In this document: one piece after another, positions 11,466 through 22,795 of the stretch
Position numbering within the stretch: the stretch's first letter is position 1
Layout: the number at the start of each line of letters is the position of its first letter
Source of the DNA: Cotesia glomerata
Taxonomy: Eukaryota > Arthropoda > Insecta > Hymenoptera > Braconidae
Assembly: GCF_020080835.1 (NCBI RefSeq)
Contig: NC_058164.1
Span: forward strand, 19,276,688-19,340,687
Length of the DNA stretch: 64,000 bases
Reading direction: 5' to 3'
Position numbers and translations under genes: made by a program
Notes under the pieces: model-generated
The model's input: the letters and a program-made list of their open reading frames with translations, nothing else
Database searches by the model: none
What the model was told of the DNA's origin: nothing

Positions 11466-13166
11466 GAAGTTTTGATTTAAAATTTTTGAGACATCTACAT
11501 AAAATATGAGAATTACTCCATTAAGTTATTCTTAAATTGTTTACAGAATGGTATTAACGTAAACACTTTTGTACAAATTTTTACAGGCTCAAAGAAGAGT
11601 ACTTAAGTTTATACTTATTAAAATAAACTTATTAAAAATTTCCATTAATTTTTTTTTCTTAATTTTTTTAATAAAAATAAATTTATCTATAAATTAATTT
11701 ATTTAATGTTTATTTTTAGTTTGGAATTCTTGACTTACAAATTAAATTATCAATTACGATAATACTGAAAATAATAGAAAAAAGAACTTTATCTTCTTAT
11801 ACACTAATTCTAATCATGTATTATCAGGTAAAATTATATACTTATAAAAATGTTTTATTTACTTATATTCATTTACAAATTTTTCAACACCAATAAATTT
11901 CTGTAAATTTAAGAATAATTTAATTAATTAACGGTCATTGTGACTGATAAGTGTAAATCATATTCACAGTAGCCGAACAGATTTGGGTTCGAAGTTCAAA
12001 TCGCCGCGAGCCCTGATTGTTTTTAGCGATCCCTGGGTTTCGGCCCGTATATAATATAACCACAGGTACGACAACAACTTCAATGGAAGTTAGTGTTAAA
12101 AAAACGGCAGCAGACAGCAGTATTTTCAGCGCCTCTTTCCCTTAATGGCAGAAAAATTAAAAGGAAGAAAAAGGTCCCCGATATTTTTCAATGGCCGAAA
12201 AGTAAAAAGAAGCAAAACATCTTAGACGTTTACTTAAAAGGATATTAATATAAAAACGTACTAGTCAAAAATTAAGTGAAAAAATGTGAGTTGTAAACAT
12301 ATATTGATAAAGGCAGATACGAAAATTATTAAGCAGAAATTATAAAACTATTAAATGCAAATTATTAAACTAATTATAACCACGCGTATCATATTTGAAA
12401 TACGTTTGTGGAATCAACTTTTTGAGACTTTATATAGATTCAACAGATAATTTAATTGAATGCAAACTATGATTTGAAGAACATAACTCACATCAGTTAT
12501 AGATCTTTCGCTATGAATTTGTTGACTAATATTTATAGCGAAAAAAAAAAATAAATCAGCTATTAATGCACACTTATCACCTCACCATTTACAACTCTGT
12601 AATAACGATTATCTAAAGAACTGTTGGAAATAACTTAGAAGTTAATGAAAAATGCTATCTTATACATATTTTGATGACAATAAGTATACTGACATAAATT
12701 TATTTACTCATATCATCAAATTATCATGCCATAAACTTATTTTAAACATTAATGATTAATGAAAATATAACAATTTATAGTTTCATTCAATAAATAGTTG
12801 TGTGAAGATAAAAAACTTAAAATTTATAAATTTTACAATTTTTATTTAGAAATTTTTCAACACTAAATAAATTTCTGTATAATAAATTATAATTTAAGTA
12901 TTTCACATTTTAAATTTAATTATAATAATATTAAAATTATATTTACATTGAATTATAATTTAAATATTATATATTTTGTATATAAATAATAATGAATAAT
13001 TTTTTAATTTTTAACTAGAAAACTTGTATCAGTTTTAAATGATGATCTTTGGTTTACAAATTATAATAAACTAATAAAATTCTTAAAACAATGGAATTAT
13101 TAATATAAAAAGTAACTGAATGAAAAAATAAATATTAATCAATTTAAATTATTTTAATAATCAATT
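11466..13166. other. AT-rich spacer with one GC-richer island
   Basis: Mostly AT-rich. At about 11965-12200 there is a clearly GC-richer island containing GGGTTCGAAGTTC, which resembles a tRNA-type B box, so a SINE-like remnant is possible. The phrase AATTTTTCAACAC followed by AAATTTCTGTA occurs near 11879 and again near 12848, so the two parts share an old duplication. No gene is seen. Confidence 0.35.
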
Positions 13167-14150
13167 TTAAGTCGATTTTTTGGATCTTGGTGCTTTAGTT
13201 ATCCTTGGATTACGAAAAATATTCTCCGGAATATCTGATGTATCAGTAGTTGATCCTCGATACGCTGACGTTATTATGCTATGTCCTGAATCTGGAGTAG
13301 TATTGTATCCAGGATAAAGATATTTTGAGTCATTGTGATCTCTAGTGAGATTATTTGATACATAACAAATAATTTAATAATTAGCAAAAAATAACGTAAT
13401 AAAAATAAATTGAATAAATGGTTTAAATTAACTAACCGATGGTTACGGTGACGTGGCATGGGTTGTTGAGGTAAATTACGTGTAGATATTGTAGCAGAAC
13501 TAGAATTGATTTGATGCTGATATGAATTATCAACATTTGAAAAATTAAAAACTTGTGCGTTGTTAGCCGAAGTACTTTGGTGAGAAGCATACATTTCCCT
13601 TGCTTTCAAATTATCATATTTTTCTTGCAATATTTGTAGTTCTTTCTTCTCTCGTTCAACACGTTTGCGATTTTCCCAATAACCTTTTTTCAATAATTCG
13701 AATTTTGTATACTGTAATATAGGTATTGTTGTTTTAAATTATACCCAGATTATAAAAATAATAAATATAAATTACCGATTTTTCAAAGCTCTTGTTTGTA
13801 ATCGCACATTGCTCGCTCTGCAATTTCGAAAGCGATTCCAATTGTTCATTAAGTTGAGATAAAGGAACAAACAAATTGGAAATAGATGGTGGTAAAGGTG
13901 CCACTAATGGCATTGATTGGATCCCAGTGGTATTACAGGTTGGACAATGGTTTCCGACTGCAAAGTAAACATTTATTGGCGTCCAAAATTTGATATTTTT
14001 TCATCAATGTTTAAAATTTTTTTTTTACAACTCACCTCTAGCGATGCATTTATGACAATAAATATGTCCACACTGAGTAAATGAGAATGTTGGACCACTA
14101 CCATCCATCGGGAGTACACATTTGTTACAAAAAAATTCCGGAGATTCCAT
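13167..14150 (-). CDS. Zip3/RNF212-like RING-finger protein (meiotic crossover factor family)
   Basis: RNF212/Zip3-family RING proteins are SUMO or ubiquitin E3 ligases on the synaptonemal complex that designate meiotic crossovers (vilya, narya and nenya in Drosophila). Coding exons on the minus strand: 14150-14036, 13957-13776, 13711-13437, 13341-13167; 248 residues, all joins in phase. The N-terminal RING has C8, C11, C27, H29, C32, C35, C43 and C46 (C3HC4), with the family phrase FSFTQCGHIYCHKC. A coiled-coil stretch at about 70-125 (LNEQLESLSKLQSEQ, NRKRVEREKKELQ) and a Ser/Thr-rich, basic tail ending RSKKST follow. An N-terminal RING, a short coiled coil and a Ser-rich tail in under 300 residues is the family plan. 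Which paralogue it is cannot be told. Confidence 0.82.
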
Positions 14151-14746
14151 ATCTTCAATTTTATAACCTTCAATCGTATTTATAAACAAAAAAGCACTTT
14201 AAAATAATTTACAAACGTATGGATATAATTATTAAATATACTTACAATAAAGAACAATTGTATTCATCAATTTTACTTGAATACGTATAAATAAATAAAT
14301 TTATTGTGTACCTTCATTATTGATGATCAGCTACAAGACAATAATCGAAACACCTGTATGTCCTAGATACAAATTTCAAACCAAGGACAGTGATTGTAGT
14401 ACAAAAATTCGGTTGATCTCTACCTAATGAAGTTGCTTAGATTAAAAAATGCGGGATCCTTATTGGTTGTTAAGAGTGCGGATCCATTATTGGTTAAAAT
14501 TGAGTCGTGCGATTTTAATTTATAGTTCATGAGAAATATAAAAATTATGCAGTATAAATAAGAAAAATTATAAAGGATGAAAAAAACTTCATTAGAAAAA
14601 AACTTAAAAAACTGTAAATGCAATTTTTAAAAAATATTTTTTAGTTCTATTTTAATTGACAAAATCAAAAAATTAAAAACGTCGGCTACTTTTAGTATTA
14701 TCAAAAAAAATCATGAAAATAAATTTAGAAGATATTTAATAATTTT
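14151..14746. other. spacer upstream of the RING gene
   Basis: This should contain the 5' UTR and promoter of the minus-strand RING gene. It is AT-rich, and no specific motif or second gene is recognised. Confidence 0.35.
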
Positions 14747-16985
14747 GAGAATTTCCCGGAAAGTCCCGTCCCGGAACTTCTCCGGAACTCTTTAGAAACA
14801 CACAGTAAAAAAATTTTCGTAAAATTTAACATAAAATTTTGTGTAGATGATTTTTTTACACAAAATTTATGTTAATTCTACACATACTGTTTATATTGAT
14901 GAAATCAACATAATTCTGTGTTAAAAGTAACACAAAAATATGTTAAAACTTTCATTGGCTGATTCTCGGATTTCTACACACTTAAATGTTATCCATAACA
15001 CAAATAAAGTGTTGATTGTAACTTTTTCTTTGTTACTCAGATCAGCTGTCAAATATGTGAGTTTTACTAATAATTTAAATATATATATATTTTGTGATTA
15101 AAAAAAATACATGAGCAATTGAAAATAATAAATTAAAGGAAAAATGCACATGTAGGAAATTAAAAAAACTGTAAGTTTATTTTCTAATAATTTATTAATT
15201 TCAATTATTTATTTTTTTGTCTAATTCAAAAAAATAAATGAAAATTAAGTTAGCCGACATCTGAAAATTTTTACAATTTTTTTTAATGAAAAAATTATTA
15301 CAAAAAATAAAAAAATTTCACTTGTAGAAAATTTGAAGAATTATTCGTGTAATTTTTTTTAAGTATTTTTTAACTTGTAAATAATTTGTCAAAAAAAATC
15401 AACATGTCTGCTAGATTCATAATCATAAAATTTATAATTTTTCTTATTTTATTTATTTCCTCATAATTTAAAATTTATTCTGTCTTCTAAATTCACACTA
15501 GAAAGGACATTAACCTTGTAATGAATTTTAAGGTTACAATTCTGTTATCGGATGTTTTAATATAAATTACTCTTTATTTACTTAGTTTTTAATTGCTATA
15601 CACTACAATTGTATATTTATTAGCTGCATTTAAGTACTTTACGTAATGATACAAATCAAAATCCACCAAATTAAAATGACGTTGAGGCTATCACATTTAA
15701 ATGTCTATCTTGTGTGGCATACGTGACTATATATGAAGAATTCTTTAACATAAATTTTGTGTTGGTTGGCCAGTAACATTAAAAAAGTGTAGTTTTACTT
15801 TGAATTAACACTTGAGTGTGTTAAAAAATGGATGGATTGATCAATACAAACCGTTTGTGTAGAATTAACATAAATTTTATGTAAAAAAAACATCTACACA
15901 AAATTTTATGTTAAATTTTACGAAAATTTTTTTACTGTGCAGTATTAAAAAAATTTACTTACAAACTTTTGAGTAACCAAAAATTTGAAATTCTTAAAAG
16001 TTTTTAGGAATTTCTCCGGAACTTTTGCGGAACTTTTTCGGAGCTCTTTGGAAACAACATTAAAACATTTTACTCACAAATTTTTGAGTACCCAAAAATT
16101 TTAAATTCTTAAAATTTTTAAGGAACTTCTTCAGATCTTTTTCGGAACTTTTGCGGAACTTTTGCGGAACTTTTCCGGAACTCTTTAGAAATAGTATTAA
16201 AAAAATTTACTTACAATCTTCCAAGTAACCAAAAATTTGAAATTCTTAAAATTTTTTAGGAACTTCTCCGGAACTTTTGCGGAACTTTTTCGGAACTCTT
16301 TGGTAACAACATTAAAAAAGTTTACTTACAAATTTTTGAGTAACCAAAAATTTTAAATTTTTAAAATATTAAGAAACTTTTTCGGAACATTTGAGGGACT
16401 TTTCCGAAACTCTTCAGGAACAATATTAAAAAAATTTACTTACAAAATTTTGAGTAACCAAACATTTTAAATTCTTAAAATTTTTTAGAAATTTCTCCGG
16501 AACTTTTTTGCAATCTTTTCGGAACTTTTCAGGAATCTTTCCGGAAAAGTTCCGAAGAAGTTACTTAAAAATTTTAAGAATTTTAAATTTTTGGTAACTC
16601 AAAAATTTGTAAGTAAACTTTTTTAATGTTGTTTTCAAAGAATTCTGAAAAAGTTCCGCAAAAGTTCCGGAGAAGTTCCTAAAAAATTTTAAGAATTTCA
16701 AATTTTTGATTACTTAAAAGTTTGTAAGTAAATTTTTTTAATACTGTTTCTAAAGAGTTCCGGAACTTTTTCAATACTGTTTCTAAGGGGTTTCGGAAAA
16801 GATCCGCAAAAGTTCCGGAAAAGTTCCGACGAAGTTCCTTAAAAATTTCAAGAATTTAAAATTTTTAATCTCAAAAGTTTGTAAGTAAATTTTTTAATAC
16901 TGTTTCTAAAGAGTTCCGCAAAAGTTCCGGATCGTCTCATAATCGGAACTTTTCTGAGGAATGTTTCCGGAACTTTTTTTTTTAC
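14747..16985. repeat. foldback tandem array of GGAACTTTTCCGGAAC-type units, interrupted by a transposon
   Basis: Units of about 115-138 bp carry the phrases CGGAACTTTTGCGGAACTTT and ATTTACTTACAAA. They occur as direct copies (first part 14747-14800, then 15940 to about 16530; ACTTACAAA-type phrases near 15955, 16070, 16210, 16322 and 16437). From about 16540 to 16985 the same units run in reverse orientation (GTAAGTAAA near 16608, 16723 and 16880). The centre of symmetry is close to 16535. The array is split by a 1139-bp element. No coding capacity. Confidence 0.8.
14801..15939. mobile_element. 1.1-kb inverted-repeat DNA transposon (non-autonomous) nested in the array
   Basis: Terminal inverted repeats of about 95 bp begin CACAGTAAAAAAATTTTCG at 14801 and read identically inward from 15939. 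They share ACATAAAATTTTGTGTAGATG and differ at only a few bases. The interior is AT-rich and non-coding. Flanking CA dinucleotides (14799-14800 and 15940-15941) look like a 2-bp target duplication, since other array copies read GAAACA or GAAATA followed directly by GTATTAAA. The superfamily is not assigned. Confidence 0.75.
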
Positions 16986-17502
16986 ACGGGTTTTTTTTAA
17001 ATAAATTATGGCAAAAAAAATTAGAAAAAAAATTGACATGTAGAAATTTTAAAAAATAAAAAATGCAATTTTTTAAAAGTAATTTTTTTGAACAAATTTG
17101 TTTGTTAATAAAAATTAAAAAATTTTCTAGTGACTGCTAACTTTAATGTCATAAAAAAATCACAAGAGTTACTTGTTCTCAATTTGATTTAGCTTTTTTT
17201 TATTGAAAAAAAAAAAAAAAAAAAAAATTAAAAATAAAAAAACCTTTGCCATCACTCAATCCTACTGATTAAATTTTACCCTCTTTTTCTCTATCAATGG
17301 GTTTGTGTATTCGTTCAACTTATTTCTGTTGGCATGAAATATGAGAAAAAACAAAACAATTCCGAAGAATAACTATAACCATAATATAAATCATATTTCA
17401 CAGTGTGCGCAGTTAGAGTGCAAGTTTAAGTAATAACGATATCTGGTACTTAATACCGAATCTACAGTGACCGTAAGAGTTTTAATAAATTCTATTATTA
17501 TA
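16986..17502. other. 5' region of the SMYD4-like gene
   Basis: AT-rich spacer with an A-run of about 24 bases near 17205-17228, then a less AT-rich stretch (17260-17502) that probably contains the promoter and 5' UTR of the plus-strand methyltransferase gene. Confidence 0.35.
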
Positions 17503-19880
17503 ATGGAAGTTTTGCTTAATAATTTATATAAAAAATTGAGAGCTAAAAATCAGTACAAGGAATTTGAACAAGAATATTCACTTTTAAAAACCGACGAAGA
17601 CAGAGTTAAATTTACAATGAATATTTTTAAAGAAAATGACATCAAGTTTGAAATAAATGGAAAAGAGAAAAATAAATCTGATGCTACTCAATACAACGAA
17701 AAAGCTACCAAACTTTACATTTCGCAAAAAAAAAGTGATAAGACAATGGATCTTGATTCAATTATTAAATTATATACAAAGAGTGTAGCATATGCACCGG
17801 TTAATTCATACATTTTATCACTGGCGTATGCCAACAGATCATTGGCTTTGTTCAAAGCGAGGCTTTACCGTGACTGTATTGATGATATTGAACATGCTCT
17901 ACTGGTTGGTTGTCCAGAAAAATTGAAAATTAAACTTGATGCACGGAAAGTTCGCTGTCGTGAGATATTGGACTCACCAAATTCAACCCTAGAGAGAGGA
18001 AATTTTCGGGAACTGGAACAAGTTTCAAAGCAGTTAGAAAAAGTCGATCTGAACGCTAAGACTATGAAAACTGTTGCGAAAACTACACAAAATTCTGATG
18101 AATCAGTATCAAAAAACAATGAATTCATAAAATTAGATGGCAACAGAAATTTGCCTCAAGTGCCGAACGATAATGAAGAAATTCCGGGTGCATCATCTGC
18201 TATCAAACTTGTGTATTCTGAAGAATTTGGAAGACATGTTGTTGCTACGCGAGATATTGAACCTGGCGAAGTTCTGGCAGTCCAACAAGGATATGTCTCT
18301 AATTTATTTCCTGAAAATTTTTACAGTCACTGCATTTACTGTATGAAACAAACTTGGTCAGGAATTCCTTGTGACAAGTGTGTCTACGCAATTTATTGTT
18401 CAGAAAATTGTCGAAAAGCAGCTTGGATTAATCATCATGATATTGAATGCCAAGTAGTTGGTCCTTTGATTGAGGTAGGTATGGAGAATCTTGGATTGAT
18501 GAGTTTGAGATTGCTTGTATCAGCCTACAAGGAAACAGAAGATTTCAAAGTATTGAAGAATCAACTTAAAATAATTGATTCGTTAACTGGTAACTATTAT
18601 ATATGTATTTTTTTTTATTTTTTATAAGTATATTATAGTGAAACTAAAATATATATATATTTTTTTTCCTTTCTTTATTTTCAGATCCAAGAACTCGAGG
18701 ATTTACTGGAAAGATTTTAGATGATAAAAAATATGCTAGTGTTTATACACTGGAAACAAATTCTGAAAATAGACCTAATGATGATCTATTTGAAAGATCT
18801 TTCAAGGCTGCTTACATAACGTTTGTACTTGCAAAAAAAACTGAAATTTTTGGTAAAATATTACCAGGTGATCTAGGAAATTTGAGAGACCATCAATGGT
18901 TTACTTTTGTTGGTGGATTGATTATGAGACATCAGCAAATTATTCCAAATAATGCTCATATGGTATGTGAATTTTATGTTTACAAATTTTTACATCTGAG
19001 TGAATATATAATTTCAATTTAAAAAATAACAAATTTCAGAAAATTTCAACGATTCTTACTATATTTTTGCATCAGTAAAATTTATTTACTCAGAAATTCA
19101 TTACATATGTTGTTTTAATTCGTTCTCTTCATTGGTTAAATCTCAATATTTCTTTTACTTTACAGAGAAGTGAAGAAAGTTCGAGCCTCTTTCCTCATGA
19201 ACATGGAAGCGCACTTATGCCTTTTTTTAGCTTATTCAACCATAGTTGTGTTCCTTCAATTTTTTTGGGTGGCTTTGGAAACAAAATTGCTGCGATTTCG
19301 ACGCGTGTTTTAAAAAAAAATCAACAAGTAAGTTTGCTCAAACTAATTCTACCGTACGTTTTAATTATTAACATAAATTTTTTGTGAATTTAGATTTTTG
19401 ACAATTACGGGATGCATTACGTTCATGTAGGAGATAAACGTTCAAGACAAACTTATTTACAACGAAGATTTTTTTTTGTTTGCAAATGTGAAGCTTGTAC
19501 TGATGTTTCTTTTAATGCTTATGGACCTGAATCTTACATGGTAAGGATAGTTAATATTTTATTTGTATGTATATATAATTTTTTATATTAAAATAAAATC
19601 ACGATTCTTTAAATTACAGTTTAAAGGATTAGGGTCACAAGCAAACGTTCGAATTCACAAGGCACTGAAAAATTTTAATAAATATTTTAAAATGTTCATG
19701 TTTGAGAATGATGACATTATTGAAGACAGTGAAGCAGTTATAAACGATTTGAACAATATGTTAAAAGTTTTAGAAGAATATGTTGATCTTTACTGTTGTA
19801 CTGAAGCAATTAAAATTTTTTCACTTTGGGAAAAAGTCTATAGCCTTCGAGGCAATCGTTGGCAATCAGTTAATGTCTAA
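17503..19880 (+). CDS. SMYD4-like SET/MYND-domain protein methyltransferase
   Basis: SMYD proteins are SAM-dependent lysine methyltransferases with a SET domain split by a MYND zinc finger; SMYD4 members also carry N-terminal TPR-like helices. Exons: 17503-18589, 18685-18962, 19166-19327, 19394-19540, 19620-19880; 644 residues, all phases consistent. The ATG at 17503 (MEVLLNNLYKK) is taken as the start; an upstream in-frame GTG at 17467 is not needed. TPR-like helices lie at about 60-160 (YANRSLALFKARLYRDCIDD). The SET N-part begins about residue 240 (EEFGRHVVATRDIEPGEV). MYND lies at about 277-315 (CIYC, CDKC, YCSENC, HHDIEC). The SET core NHSC is at 480-483 and the post-SET cysteines are C539, C541 and C544. 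Human SMYD4 is longer (about 800 residues). Domain order supports the family; the substrate is unknown. Confidence 0.9.
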
Positions 19881-20598
19881 TTAAGTGATGATCAGAAGAG
19901 ATAATCAAAAGATTTTTCTAATTTATCTACGAAAATATTGTATTTCACATTGATTTTACCTTTATTTTTTTTAATTACTTTCATTTTCAACTAAAAATAC
20001 TGAAATTTTTATTTTATACTTCCCTGATTCAGAAATCATAAATCATTTCAAATCAGATTTCTTAATCAGGATTACGAAATCAATAAATTTTTATTAAATC
20101 TGAACAGTTTAAGTATTTATTTTAAAATCTAACTAATTTTCAAGCAGATAGAAGTTAATATTAAGCAAAAAATAAGTGCAATGATTTATCGGTAAGATTT
20201 TTTGTAATTTAGTCAATAAATTAAATTAAATAATGTCTATTTAATACAACTGAGAATTATTTAACGTTATAAAAATATTGTCATTAGATCTTGCACTGAT
20301 AATTTTGAGCTTTCCAGTGTCTTGCAACTTAATATCAAATTAGCTAAAGAAATTTTTTTTTCTTGTAATTTTTGGATACTTTAAAATCTAATGTTTATCT
20401 TCAAAGAATTACGGGGTTTTAGTTTATTCATCTCTAAAGAATATATTGGTAATATATGTACATTAATGTTAATGATATCTACTAATAAGCGTTAATAAAA
20501 TTTTCCAAGTCTTCATTATATCTAAGTATCAATCTTTTTGGAATACATAAACCCATAAGAAAACAAAAAACGTGTAAAAAAGAGAATTCATGCAAGTA
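19881..20598. other. 3' flank of the SMYD4-like gene
   Basis: AT-rich 3' UTR and spacer. AATAAA-type signals occur near 20080 and 20212. Nothing else is seen. Confidence 0.35.
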
Positions 20599-20823
20599 TA
20601 CACTGAAAAAAAAATTAACTTAAATTAAGAGAAAAATTCTTGAACCAAGAGAATAATTTTGAAGACTTTCATTGTATTGAATCAGGACAAAAATTCTTGA
20701 ATCAAGTAAAATTTACTTAAACCAAGAAAATTTTCTTAGCTTAAGAATTTTTCTACTCAAATCAAGAAGATGAAATTTTTCATAATTATTTTCTTGATTC
20801 AAGATAATTTTTTTTTCTGTGTA
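20599..20823. mobile_element. 225-bp MITE with TA target duplication
   Basis: Ends are TACACTGAAAAAAAAATTA at 20599 and, inward from 20823, TACACAGAAAAAAAAATTATC, an imperfect terminal inverted repeat flanked by TA on both sides (20597-20598, 20824-20825). The interior is made of variations on TTCTTGAATCAAG, giving strong internal self-complementarity. TA duplication suggests a Tc1/mariner-type mobiliser; that is inference. A related-looking but shorter sequence occurs at about 21220-21355. Confidence 0.65.
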
Positions 20824-21432
20824 TATAAATCGTTTTATTTGATTGTTTTTTACGTTTGTTATTGCGATTGTTGGACTTATTATCACGATTATTACATGTA
20901 TATCATTCAAATATTGATGTTTATTCAAGTAATAAAAAAAGAACAATGTTAAAATTTTATATTTATTGCATAATTAAAATTAACTGAGATAATAGAAGTT
21001 TAGTAAGATTCTGAAAAATATTCATCGATATTCTCAAATCATTATGAAAAATTTTATAAACTCATCATTCTTTTGTGTTGGAATATTATAAAACTAGTTA
21101 CGATGATAGATTCAATTTACATAAATTGACTTTTTTTGTACGACATACAACTTTGGATGAATCAAGCACTCCGTTTTTTTTTCTTAATAAAAAAAAATTG
21201 AGTGGGCAGTTGTTTTTTTGCTACACTAAAAAAAAGTTAACTCGAATTAAAAAAATACTTTTGAAGAACTTAATCGTCTCGATTTGATTAGAAAAATTCG
21301 TAAACCAAGAAATCTTTCTCGGTTTAAGTAAATTTTAGTTGGTTCAAGAGTGTAAACTCAAAAAAAAAATAAAATATAAAAACTCTTTGATGTAATTTTA
21401 CTAACTGAAAGAATAAAAATTATATACGTATA
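20824..21432. other. AT-rich spacer with a degenerate MITE relative
   Basis: About 21220-21355 repeats the TACACTAAAAAAAA then TTAACTCGAATTAA theme of the neighbouring MITE and is probably a decayed copy. Otherwise featureless AT-rich DNA. Confidence 0.3.
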
Positions 21433-21546
21433 TAAGGTATGAACTCAGGAACCAGTACCCGTTCACTCCATGTATTTGGATATCTGCATTTGTGAATATA
21501 GATATACAAATACATGGAGTGAGCAGGTACTGGGGCTTTTACCTTA
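21433..21546. mobile_element. 114-bp hairpin MITE (TAAGGTA ends)
   Basis: A palindromic element starting TAAGGTA and ending TACCTTA. The arms share CACTCCATGTATTTG and its complement CAAATACATGGAGTG around a short loop. It is a diverged member of the same family as the elements at 30886 and 31068. Confidence 0.75.
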
Positions 21547-22795
21547 CACCCAAAATAAAAAATCGTAATAGTTTTTCGTTTGATAATTGTTATGATAACA
21601 CATCTAGTCATAAACGTTAATATTATTATTAATTATCTTGTATCTGAAATTGATAGTTCGCTAATAACTTCGATGAAAAAAAAAATCATTACCAGCATTT
21701 CTAAAAATTTTTTTCAACATAAAGAATATATTTTTCAAATTTTTTCTTCTTTTAATAAAATTTTTAAGCAAACAATTGCAAATTACATTACTTGGGTATA
21801 AACATACAATTTAGCGTCACCATGGCAACCGATGGTGGGGACGGCAACAGCGTTTTACGCCATCTACCATGTATACTTGACACAAAAATCAGACTATTTC
21901 TTATGGATCCAAAGAAAGGCCAATAGAAATAACCATACAGTAGAATAGTAACAAAGTTGTTCAAAATGGCGTTGGGTGCCGCAAGTTTCTTTACTTGTAA
22001 TTCACGAAAACTCCCACATTGGTATTATTAAACGTAATAAATTAATAAATTATTATTAAACTATCCTTCAAAAGTGAAAGTCACCTTAAAATCATTTAAT
22101 TTATTAATTAAATAAAAAAAATCAAGTTGTCAAATTTAAATATATCTCGTCTTTTTTTATTTCATTTATTCTCATTTTTCTCCGTCTACAGAGTGTACAG
22201 TTTGCGACAAATTTTTCGTACAAATAAAAATAAATAACTATGTTGTTAACCTTAATTAATTGAATTTAACCAGCCAAGTAAATTAATAAATAGACATAAT
22301 TGATAATATTTTTTTATTTTCAGTGAAAGTGCTTTCAAGTTGATATTAAAAAGTCCAAAAACAAAATTTTATTATTGAGTGATTGCCAAAAACCATGAAA
22401 TGACTGGATATTGAAATGTGGATTTGTTAACCTTATTGTAAATCATAAGTAATAAGTTATACTCAACAGCAGATGAAATTTTTTTTTAAATGATAGATTA
22501 TCCCTAATGATAATTACTAATAATAATTTTTTTATATTCTTACTAGTGACCCATATAACAATGTCATTGCTCAATTAATCGAATCGAAGCCAATGGATTC
22601 GGTATCAAAAATAATTTATTTATACGTTTGAAGAAAATGAAAACAAGTTATCATTACAGTGAATAATAATGATCTCAATAATTGAGTTATCATAAAGTTT
22701 TAAATTATTAATTTATAAATCAAGTGAATTTATAAATTATCTTGTGGTTATAATTGTGTGGTAAAATAAAGAAGTATTTTTTTTCGGCGGTGACG
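21547..22795 (+). promoter_or_regulatory. presumed CLASP promoter and 5' UTR region
   Basis: This lies directly upstream of the CLASP start codon. A GC-richer stretch at 21810-22010 (containing AAAATGGCGTTGGGTGCCGC) stands out from the AT-rich flanks and includes a perfect X-box. Non-coding 5' exons are likely here but cannot be placed from sequence alone. Confidence 0.4.
21816..21829. promoter_or_regulatory. X-box (RFX-type binding site)
   Basis: GTCACCATGGCAAC fits the RFX consensus GTNRCC, 0-3 spacer bases, RGYAAC with no mismatch. It sits about 970 bp upstream of the CLASP start codon in a GC-richer island. Function is inferred from the motif only. Confidence 0.45.

Noticed and set aside
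11965..12030. tRNA gene suggested by GGGTTCGAA
   Set aside because: No A box, anticodon arm or acceptor stem can be paired around it; at most a SINE-like remnant.
16848..17039. Minus-strand frame of 63 codons
   Set aside because: It is built from the repeated AGTTCCGGAA units of the foldback array.
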